The translations under genes and the position numbers were made by a program. The notes under the pieces were generated by a model. That model saw only the letters and a program-made list of their open reading frames with translations, was not told the origin of the DNA and made no database searches. From Breviolum minutum Mf 1.05b.01 (taxonomy: Eukaryota; Sar; Dinophyceae; Suessiales; Symbiodiniaceae): a DNA stretch of 64,000 nucleotides. Below, one piece after another: positions 57,756 through 64,000 of this stretch (position 1 is its first letter; the number at the start of each line of letters is the position of its first letter). The stretch spans positions 248,001 through 312,000 of the forward strand of contig DF239089.1 of the NCBI GenBank assembly GCA_000507305.1, in the 5' to 3' direction.

Positions 57756-57868
57756 GATGGTGGTGGTTTCAAATATTTATTCTTTTTACACCCGGATCCT
57801 TGGGGTTGCATGATCCAATTTGATTTGCGGATATTTTTCAGATGGGTTGGCGAAAAACCACCAACTCG
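57756..57868 (+). mobile_element. Family A element, copy 23
   Basis: 'gatggtggtggtttcaaata' and GCGAAAAACCACCAACTCG. Core 'tttacacccggatccttgggg'. CTAG is lost on both sides. Confidence 0.75.
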
Positions 57869-57896
57869 AAATCATCTGAAATGACAGCAATTTCAA

Positions 57897-57997
57897 CCAG
57901 GTGATTCAAAGTGACCTTTTGATCCCCTAGTTGGAGGTGACTTCGCCTTCGAAAGGGTCACTTAACCATCCCAAAAAGGTCACTTTGAATCACCAGG
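57897..57997. mobile_element. Family L element, most perfect copy
   Basis: CCAGGTGATTCAAAGTGACC at the left and GGTCACTTTGAATCACCAGG at the right. CCTTCGAAAGG and GGGTCACTTAACCATCCC inside. Only 28 bp after a family A copy. Confidence 0.9.
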
Positions 57998-58342
57998 AAC
58001 ACTTTGATTGCTCAAAAAACCCTGTGCCATTGAGGTGTGCGTCTCTTATGCCTCGCCCTCCTGTGGCCATTGATTTCAGCTACATGTGGCGATGTCGATG
58101 CTTCTCGGCGGCCAGCATGCTCCAGGCAAGGTAGTGTTTAGCACGCCAGGGGCATCATTCATCCATCCATCCATCAATCCATTTAAGGCACCCTTGTGGG
58201 GTAGAATCCAGGTTTTCAGATGATAACGGCCCAAGAATTTGTTGAGAAATTCTATATATACATATATATGTATATCGGACTTAGCTGAAAAGGCCATTCT
58301 TTTTCAACTGTTGGGGATTACAGTGATCGGATTACATATTTA
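57998..58342. other. Unassigned interval
   Basis: (CATC)n run at 58152-58171 and a TA tract at 58255-58275. A 67-codon plus frame (57931-58134) includes L sequence and is not called. Confidence 0.5.
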
Positions 58343-58446
58343 CCCCCCCGAAGTTTAACATAGCCCCTGAAAAAAGGTGGTTGGAAGACTACTTTCCTAT
58401 TGGGAAGGTTAATTTTCAGGGGCTATGTTAAACTTTGGGTGGTTAA
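58343..58446. mobile_element. Family E element, 'TTTAACATAGCCCCTG' variant, complete
   Basis: CCCCCGAAGTTTAACATAGC at the left and GCTATGTTAAACTTTGGGTG at the right. Inner CCCCTGAAAA is mirrored by TTTTCAGGGG. The central block is inverted relative to 35437. Confidence 0.9.
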
Positions 58447-58571
58447 TACATTTTCTGTTGTAGGAGGAAAATGATATATAAGTTTAAAGTTTAAACTTTG
58501 GTTTCATTGTGAGGTTACGATTGGGGGTTAGGAGCGCTTTTCCATGAATAATGATCACTAATGTTGTATAA

Positions 58572-58664
58572 CCCATAGGATCCGCGTATATGGTATATTT
58601 ACCTACATATATCATAGAAATCAACCAAATGTCAGGTAACTATGCCATACATGGATCCTATGGA
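58572..58664. mobile_element. Family B foldback element, copy 8
   Basis: CCCATAGGATCCGCGTATAT at the left and CCATACATGGATCCTATGG at the right. Inner TTTACCTACATAT and 'aaccaaatgtcaggtaac'. Confidence 0.85.
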
Positions 58665-58940
58665 TAATGGCTTCCATTTATTTATCCAACCCAGGATACA
58701 TAAGCCTCATAAATTCCAACATGATCCTGTCATCAAACCCAACCTAAATGACAGGATCCTATGGATATTGGTTTTTATGATATGGCCTATAAGGTATTTT
58801 TTTTGTATCATCCTCTCATCAAACCAACCCTCGTTCATCCTTGAGGATGAGAGCTGCGAAGTCGAATCCTTGGATGTCAGACTTTTACAGCAACTTTGGC
58901 GAGCAACGGAAAGCACCAAAATCTGACATGACATGACATG
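58665..58940. other. Unassigned interval
   Basis: Two copies of AACATGATCCTGTCAT / AATGACAGGATCCTATGG near 58717 and 58747 form an inverted pair about 15-30 bp apart. A (TGACA)n run at 58924-58944 abuts the next element. A 94-codon plus frame (58642-58926) includes B sequence. Confidence 0.45.
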
Positions 58941-59050
58941 ACATGGTGGTTTCCAAAAATAGGGGTACCCCAAAATGGATGGTTTATAATGGAAAACTCT
59001 ATTAAAATGGATGATTTGGGGGTACCACTATTTTCGGAAACATCCACATG
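58941..59050. mobile_element. Family H foldback element, copy 5
   Basis: ACATGGTGGTTTCCAAAAAT at the left and TTCGGAAACATCCACATG at the right. 'ggtttataatggaaaactc' and 'ggatgatttgggggtacc' are as at 56940. Confidence 0.85.
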
Positions 59051-59579
59051 TTGATTTTTTCAGAATTTTCGGCGTTTAGGAGTTGAGGGAGGGAACGGTA
59101 GTTTATCTACCGTGAGAGTTGCAGGCTTTGGAATACGTACATCCAATTCCGGTGGTTGGCCTTGGGATTTCTGAACCATCAACGGTTCCAAACATGGAAT
59201 ACTGATTGGTTCATAATGGGATCCTTCATCCCTTCCCATATTACGCAGCAAATAACCCCGGTTTTGGTCACTACTGACATGTTTTTTTTTCAAAAATCTC
59301 TTCCGAGTAAAATGGCCACTGCTAGGTTCAAACCCTTGCATTGGAGGGTCCAATGATTCTTAGGGTTATGTTTTGTTTTTGAGATTCTTTTTCAGAGGTT
59401 GATGAATGGAGTTGTTTCACGTTCTCTCGGGGATATGTTTCAGTGAGAACCCCAAGGTAAGTTGAATTGCCGTGCCATGTTGTAATGGGCCCAAGGTTGG
59501 GGGTGATAGGTCAACGTTTGAATTGTGAACTTGTCAACCCCCTGTCACTGTCCTGGTCTCAAACTGCCGAGATGCCAAG
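59051..59579. other. Unassigned interval
   Basis: GGTTGGCCTTGGGATTTCTG plus AACCATCAA at 59155 is a single family N end, also at 60832. GAATGATTCTTAGGG-like sequence at 59350 resembles a family I end. A minus frame (59060-59353) has no motif. Confidence 0.45.
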
Positions 59580-60086
59580 ATGCCAAGGACCAAGACACAG
59601 CTCTTACAGCCGGGTGGTCAAAATGCCACACCGCAACCCGTCGCTGCCGTCGCAACAGCAGCGCCAGTTGCAGCAGCAGAAACACCGAAAGAAGCAGCAG
59701 CAGTGACTACAACACAGCCGCTAGCGCCGGCAACAACAGCCCCTGTGGCAACAACACAGCCACCAGTAGCAACGCAGACAGCACCACCGGCACCAGAAAC
59801 AACAGCCCCTGTGGCAACAACACAGCCACCTCCACCACCACCAGTAGCACCGCAGACAGCGCCACCGGCACCAGAAACAACAGCCCCTGTGGCAACAACA
59901 CAGCCACCTCCACCACCACCAGTAGCGACGCAGACAGCGCCACCGGCACCACAACAACCAGCACCCCAGCCAGCAGTACAACCTGCTCCCGTATCTCCAG
60001 TCATGCCACCACCAAGATGCAGAGGAGATGGTCGAATAGACCAGAAGCATGGCGTTTTCAGATTTCCCAGGAATTGTCACTTCTAA
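59580..60086 (+). CDS. Pro/Ala/Thr-rich tandem-repeat protein segment
   Basis: ATG at 59580 to TAA at 60084-60086, 168 residues. Residues 1-40 are Gln/Ala/Pro-rich. From about residue 50 the sequence is built of PETTAPVATTQPPPPPPVA-type units (about 27 residues, 81 bp), roughly three of them, the first lacking the hexaproline. The tail changes character (RCRGDGRIDQKHGVFRFPRN). Such Pro/Thr linkers occur between domains of secreted or wall proteins, so this may be one exon of a larger gene. GTAAGT at about 60148 and a TTTTTTTTAG at about 60196-60205 could be an intron, in a different frame. A 226-codon frame (59525-60205, Ser/Thr/Asn-rich) is open over the same DNA because of the repeats. The 81-bp period keeps all frames open, so openness alone is weak evidence. 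Confidence 0.42.
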   Translation: MPRTKTQLLQPGGQNATPQPVAAVATAAPVAAAETPKEAAAVTTTQPLAPATTAPVATTQPPVATQTAPPAPETTAPVATTQPPPPPPVAPQTAPPAPETTAPVATTQPPPPPPVATQTAPPAPQQPAPQPAVQPAPVSPVMPPPRCRGDGRIDQKHGVFRFPRNCHF

Positions 60087-60281
60087 CATGCGCCGGCATC
60101 CCAAAAAAATTGATACCCTCATGGATTTGTTTTTTTTTCAAATTGGTAAGTATTTTAGATATTCTGAAGAATCCAATTTCTGATGTTTCTGTTTTGTTTT
60201 TTTAGCTTCATGGCTTATTTGCTGAGGAAAAAATGCAAGAGTTTCACAATTGAAGCAATGTTAAAAGTTCAATGGAGTTTC
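60087..60281. other. Short unassigned interval
   Basis: Possible intron signals only (GTAAGT at about 60148, T-rich tract then AG near 60205). Confidence 0.35.
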
Positions 60282-60412
60282 CTGGTTCCCTTAATAGGTG
60301 GTAGGTGATATATATAATCACCCAATAGGCAATGTATATATATATATATAAGTGGTATATACTGCCAATTGGGTGATTATATATCACCGATCCCACCTAT
60401 TAAGGGAACCAG
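60282..60412. mobile_element. Family F foldback element, copy 3
   Basis: CTGGTTCCCTTAATAGGTGG at the left and ACCTATTAAGGGAACCAG at the right. Inner ATAATCACCCAATAGGCA is mirrored by TGCCAATTGGGTGATTAT. The best preserved of the three. Confidence 0.95.
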
Positions 60413-60479
60413 AATCAACCATAGAAAAATGGGTCGAAGTCGCTGAGTACCTCTATGACTACTCTGATGTCCCGTGACG

Positions 60480-60610
60480 GAAGTGGATGGATCAAAGGTG
60501 GTTTGGATCCGTGGGTTATAATAACCCCAAGGAATAGCCCATTTATAAGCAGCTTATAACTTATAACCCATTTACCAACTATAGTTACTCCTTTCCTGAA
60601 CATCCAAGCA
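60480..60610. repeat. Family C, 'CTTGGATGTCC' subfamily, diverged copy
   Basis: 'gtttggatccgtgggttata' and 'cctttcctgaacatccaag', with 'aaccccaaggaatagccc' as at 63027. Arms strongly eroded. Confidence 0.5.
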
Positions 60611-60745
60611 GCTGGAATACCTTGTGTGTACTATACGTTTGTTACCTGGAGTTTTGAGTGTTTCTTTCAGTGAAAATTCCGGTGGCTTGAGTTCCTTATT
60701 CCCGAGCAGTCACGAGCTCACAACGCCCTCTCAGCAAATGATGAA

Positions 60746-60859
60746 GTACTGTTGATGGAAGAAATCCGGCTAACCAGTTGATATGGTCAATATCCCATTA
60801 TTCACGACGGGGTTTATACATCCAAACGGTGGTTGGCCTTGGGATTTCTGAACCATCAA
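60746..60859. mobile_element. Family N element, copy 3
   Basis: TACTGTTGATGGAAGAAATC at the left and GGGATTTCTGAACCATCAAA at the right. The core 'caatatcccattattcacg' is inverted relative to 16842. Confidence 0.75.
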
Positions 60860-61360
60860 AAGCACCAATTGATATAAGTTTCGGGATCCCTTCCCGGACG
60901 CTTCTGAATTTCTCCGGGATCCCTTTATGCTAAAAGTTGGTGCAATTGCAAAAAAGAGTAAGAAATGCCAGCTGCTCGGAGTATCACAATTCGTGTTTCT
61001 CTTGCAAAAAGACAATGCGATCATAGCAGGATCAATTTTTGAAAGAGCTTACCATCAGCTTCAATTTTTTTTGGTCTAGCTGGTGCTTGGGAAGGGAGCC
61101 AACAAGCTAGCGGTATCTAAAATCCCTTCCAAATCTTAGGAGTTTCTTTTGGAAAGTTTTTCCAGCTTTCGATTTAATGATTAGCACATCATAGCTGGTT
61201 TCTTTTGGATGATCTGTTTCAGTGTTTTGAACCTTTGAATCTAAGGGTATCGTCCCCCAATGTCTCCCCAACAAGAAATAAAGCTTTTTAGAGTGATGAT
61301 GAAGCAGTTTTGATTCCTTCATGATCCCTTCATGAGGCCTTATGTCTCCGTTTGGGGGGG
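60860..61360. other. Unassigned interval
   Basis: Minus frames 60770-61024 and 61107-61463 run into N and M repeats. No motif. Confidence 0.45.
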
Positions 61361-61521
61361 TACTTGGAGGATCATCCCATGACTTGGATACGTGGTTAAT
61401 AACTATGGTTAGTTTTCGTCCCCTAAGTAGGGTTGTGGGACCCCTTCCAAATGGCCGTTTCATGGCTTGTAAATGGGGGTGATCCTAATTACTTACAAGT
61501 CCTGGGATGATCCTCCAAGTA
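61361..61521 (-). mobile_element. Family M element, copy 3 (reverse orientation)
   Basis: TACTTGGAGGATCATCCCAT at the left and CTGGGATGATCCTCCAAGTA at the right. CCCCTTCCAAATGGCCGTTT and CATGG are the reverse complement of the block at 32805-32830. Confidence 0.95.
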
Positions 61522-62121
61522 CCCTTAAATTCTCCATGCAGTGAGGAATGATGCTTGCAAATACAATCCCAGCTGGTCTGGTTGTGTCCCTCGGTGTTTT
61601 TAGTAAATCCAGGACCCCCTTTTTGAGGCATGCTCTTGTTAAAAAACAAGGGTGGCAAAGTGGATAGTTCACACTTCAAGATGAGTTTGAATGCTACTCA
61701 GTTGATTGAAGGACCTTTTGATGTCTAGGTTCTGAGTCATCTCTTGCAACAAAACACCTGGATTGTGCGAAAGTCCGGTAGGTTGCAAGCACAGGATCTA
61801 GACAGGGTGGTTGTTTGCGCATTGTTGCTATGGACGAGGATATGACTAGAATAAAGGAAATAATGTGTGATTGGACCATCCTCAACAGGACAGTGATCTG
61901 AAAATTGAAATTGTAGGATATTCTGAATAAATGCTGTTGGATGGTTTTTGCAAGCAGAACATCTTGAAACCATAAGAAAGCTACTTTTTGGTACCCAGAT
62001 AATTATCAACCATTGACCCCAAAGTCTTGACTTTCCCTAATTTGGACTCAATTTTTTCAAGATTTTCCAGCTTCTGCCTCTTGTATTTTCTTTTGGGCAA
62101 ATTTCTGAAACACGGATTTTC
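61522..62121. other. Unassigned interval
   Basis: Minus frames 61485-61679, 61694-61885 and 61737-62009 lack motifs. No repeat ends. Confidence 0.45.
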
Positions 62122-62460
62122 ATGAAGCAACCAGACTTTCAATTCCATTCGTGGAAAAAAAAACCACGCCGTTTCGCGCAGCGCAGCAATTTGAGGTGCA
62201 TTCGCCTGGTTGCAACTGGAATGGCCAGAGCTATTTCGGTGGATGGTGCGAAGGCGAGCGGATGTTATGCACAGAAAACTGCGGGGCCAATTTTCTCAAG
62301 CATTGGAAGTGTCAACGCAGGTTGGAAGTCTGCAGATCACATGGGTTGTATGCATTGGGTTATACGCTTCACCGACTTCACCATTTATTTATGCTTAGAA
62401 ACTTGCAGTTTAACTGAGTGGTGCTGCCTAGTTGATACCAAAAAACTCACCTATATCTGA
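62122..62460 (+). CDS. Hypothetical 112-residue open frame
   Basis: ATG at 62122 to TGA in sequence without recognised repeats and with locally raised G+C (62160-62340). Basic N terminus (KKPRRFAQRSNLRCIRLVAT), a small-residue middle (SSIGSVNAGWKSADHMGCMH) and a Cys-containing hydrophobic end. A second plus frame (62151-62417) reads QSYFGGWCEGERMLCTENCG with several Cys, which is at least as protein-like, so the frame is uncertain. No family recognised. Confidence 0.28.
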   Translation: MKQPDFQFHSWKKKPRRFAQRSNLRCIRLVATGMARAISVDGAKASGCYAQKTAGPIFSSIGSVNAGWKSADHMGCMHWVIRFTDFTIYLCLETCSLTEWCCLVDTKKLTYI

Positions 62461-62846
62461 TAAGATTACAACACTCACATTCTTCAAGATATGTGAATAA
62501 ATGTATCTCCCAAGAATTCTCTTCCAGAGTTCTTGGTTGTTTTTGCCCAAAAGAACGCCGGAATTCAGCAGTTACTGAGTCACTTCTGCCACCCCAAAGC
62601 ATCGAAATCCTTGGGTGCTTTGTTCCCCGGAGATGTAATGGTGATACAATGCTCCGGATCGTTGGATGGTGAGATTTGCTTTTCGGACTCCAGATGATTT
62701 GTGATTTTATGCCCCAAAATGAAGTCCTAGTTTTTCCATTTTCCTGAAATCTTCTTCATTTCTTCCCTTTCATTCTTGTTTTTGTTTGTGCATTCTTCAT
62801 TCTACTCAACTTACATCATTTCCCATTTAAGTTAACGTTGTCCTAG
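62461..62846. other. Unassigned interval
   Basis: T/C-rich near 62750-62800. No open frame above 60 codons and no repeat end. Confidence 0.5.
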
Positions 62847-62942
62847 TCTTCCAAATACCTCCTGAGGTTTGGTGTTTGGATGGTATGTTTTTGGGCTCCA
62901 GTCATACCTCGATCCTCATGTTTGGTGTTTGGAAGCCTGGGG
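62847..62942. mobile_element. Family Q element, copy 3
   Basis: GTCTTCCAAATACCTCCTGA at the left and CTCATGTTTGGTGTTTGGAA at the right. A second TTTGGTGTTTGGATGGTATG lies in the middle. Confidence 0.7.
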
Positions 62943-63026
62943 TTGTTGTATGTCCATCATTTTCCATTTGTTTGTTGTTGTTTCGGGTTCCCAAATCTTC
63001 GAAATCATTTTCCATCATTTTCCCAA

Positions 63027-63149
63027 CTTGGATGTCCCCGGAAGTTAGGTAGGTGAAATCACCCCAAGGAATATCCCATGGTTTTAGTAGGTGAAAACCA
63101 AGCCATTTACTGTACTCATCTTTTACTAACTTTCAACCGGACATCCAAG
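63027..63149. mobile_element. Family C, 'CTTGGATGTCC' subfamily, copy
   Basis: CTTGGATGTCCCCGGAAGTT at the left and AACTTTCAACCGGACATCCAAG at the right ends. GGTGAAATCACCCC and GGTGAAAACC lie in the arms. The next family A copy begins one base after it. Confidence 0.8.
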
Positions 63150-63150
63150 A

Positions 63151-63250
63151 CTAGGTGCTGGTTTCAAATATCATTTATTTTCACCCCTATTTGGGGAAGA
63201 TGAACCCAATTTGACTAATATTTTTCAGATGGGTTGAAACCACTAACCAG
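63151..63250 (+). mobile_element. Family A element, copy 24
   Basis: CTAGGTGCTGGTTTCA and GTTGAAACCACTAACCAG. Core 'ttcacccctatttggggaag', 'caatttgactaatattttt'. Confidence 0.9.
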
Positions 63251-64000
63251 GTTTTTTTTTGGTCCCAACTTCCAACCACCAACAACTTGGAATCCTCGAA
63301 ATCCTCGGTTCAGGTGGACCACGCTGCGTCTATTTACCTAGCCAAGCAGTTTGTTTAGGAGTCGGTGCTGCTTGTAACTGGCAACAGGTGGGTTTTGGTC
63401 GTCCCGGGTCCCGGGTTGATGCAACGAACGGCGGGGTTGATTTGATACCCAAAATAATGCCTCTATTTTTGTTGATAGGAAATATATACATGAACAAAAA
63501 AACTCATCATTTTTAGTATCTTATCTATGTTATATAGATTTTTTTGGGGGGTGGGTAGTGTGAAATAACATATAACTCCACTAAATTTGGGGTGAACAAA
63601 CACCCAACAGAACACTCATTTATAAGGGAAACTCCATTTTTGTTTATTTTTATTTTTTTTTTTTGGGGGGGGGGTTGGTTGAAATGGGTTTGGATTTCAG
63701 GATTGGTCAAGCTTAGTAAGCTCTTATTTCTGGGGACTAGCCAGTATGGATATGTATGTTTGTAGATGCTTTTTTGACTCTTAGACATGGTGAATTTGGA
63801 TTTTGAGGGTTCCAGTATGTATGATAAATATACAAACAGGTGTGTTTGTCAAAAATTATTCTTTGTCATTGTGATGCTCAAGTGATGGAATTGTTTATTT
63901 TCGGAATTTGTAGAGAACTAGTACATTTTGAACACAGTGGGTCAACATAATCGCTAGGACTTGTTGGACCAAATAATGCATGCATTGAACTCTTACTTTC
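63251..64000. other. Unassigned interval to the end of the window
   Basis: An 85-codon plus frame (63259-63516) has RCVYLPSQAVCLGVGAACNW but no known motif. T- and G-runs at 63540-63550 and 63646-63675. A minus frame (63525-63788) is low complexity. Nothing else seen. Confidence 0.45.

Noticed and set aside
4494-58446. Hairpins that resemble rho-independent bacterial terminators
   Set aside because: They are repeat-family palindromes tens of bp long, without downstream T-runs or upstream genes, in eukaryotic sequence.
59618-60004. Minus-strand Gly/Ala/Val-rich frames opposite the Pro/Thr repeat
   Set aside because: Shadow frames of the 81-bp tandem repeat. Less plausible than the plus Pro/Thr/Ala frame.
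2911-63788. Most open frames of 60-130 codons on either strand
   Set aside because: At this base composition stops occur about every 18-20 codons, so many such frames are expected by chance in 64 kb. Most overlap palindromes and appear as mirror frames on both strands.
1-64000. Dinoflagellate spliced-leader relics (CCATTTTGGCTCAAG or its complement)
   Set aside because: I looked for the core on both strands and found no convincing match, so the lineage guess is not supported by this marker.

Overview
Nature of the window. This is eukaryotic nuclear DNA with very few coding signals. I recognise no conserved protein family with certainty, no rRNA, no tRNA and no bacterial operon structure in 64 kb. 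Stop codons are frequent in every frame. With about 56-57% A+T (estimated by eye), several open frames of 100-160 codons are expected by chance, so ORF length alone supports no gene here. Low gene density, gene fragments that may be single exons, and a dense load of short palindromic repeats are compatible with a large protist genome. My best guess is a dinoflagellate of the Symbiodiniaceae/Suessiales type, but this is inference from the look of the sequence only; no spliced-leader relic or diagnostic gene was found. An assembly gap of 53 N lies at 28534-28586.

Layout. The window is a mosaic of short (about 90-170 bp) elements whose two ends are inverted copies of each other (MITE-like or foldback elements), separated by 100-1000 bp of sequence I cannot assign. 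I sorted them by reading into families named here A to W. A: ends CTAGGTGGTGGTTT / AACCACCAACTAG, about 25 copies. B: ends around CATAGGATCCATGTATGG. C: ends around GGTGTCCATGG, CTTGGATGTCC or AGAGGTTCAGGATACTTAG. D: ends AAGGTGGGCCCCTA. E: ends around AACTAACATAGC or TTTAACATAGCCCCTG. F: ends CTGGTTCCCTTA. G: ends CTGGAACCCCAAACA. H: ends ATGGGTGTTTCC. I: ends CCCTAAGAATCATGGGATC. J: ends AAGGTTGTTTCAACACACC. L: ends CCAGGTGATTCAAAGTGACC. M: ends TACTTGGAGGATCATCCCAG. N: ends TACTGTTGATGGTTCAGAAA. O: ends CCCTAGTGCTC. Q: ends around CTTCCAAACACCAAAC. U: ends ATGGCTGGTCAACCTA. Families K, P, R, S, T and W are dispersed repeats with weaker or no palindromy. There are also TTG/GTT and ATT microsatellites, a 22-bp minisatellite (37819-38127) and several nested or abutting insertions.

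Possible genes. The better candidates, all hypothetical, are a Cys-rich 147-residue frame (38352-38795), a Pro/Ala/Thr-rich repeat protein exon (59580-60086), a 98-residue frame with a membrane segment (25172-25468), a frame at 12237-12587, and a minus-strand decayed locus with two leucine-rich-repeat-like modules (44746-46032). A minus-strand locus at 9460-9840 looks like a frameshifted fragment. No pathway or operon can be inferred. The most unusual pattern is that essentially all family A copies lie in one orientation and have CTAG|GT...AG ends, as expected for intron-like transposons (introners), while several other families occur in both orientations.
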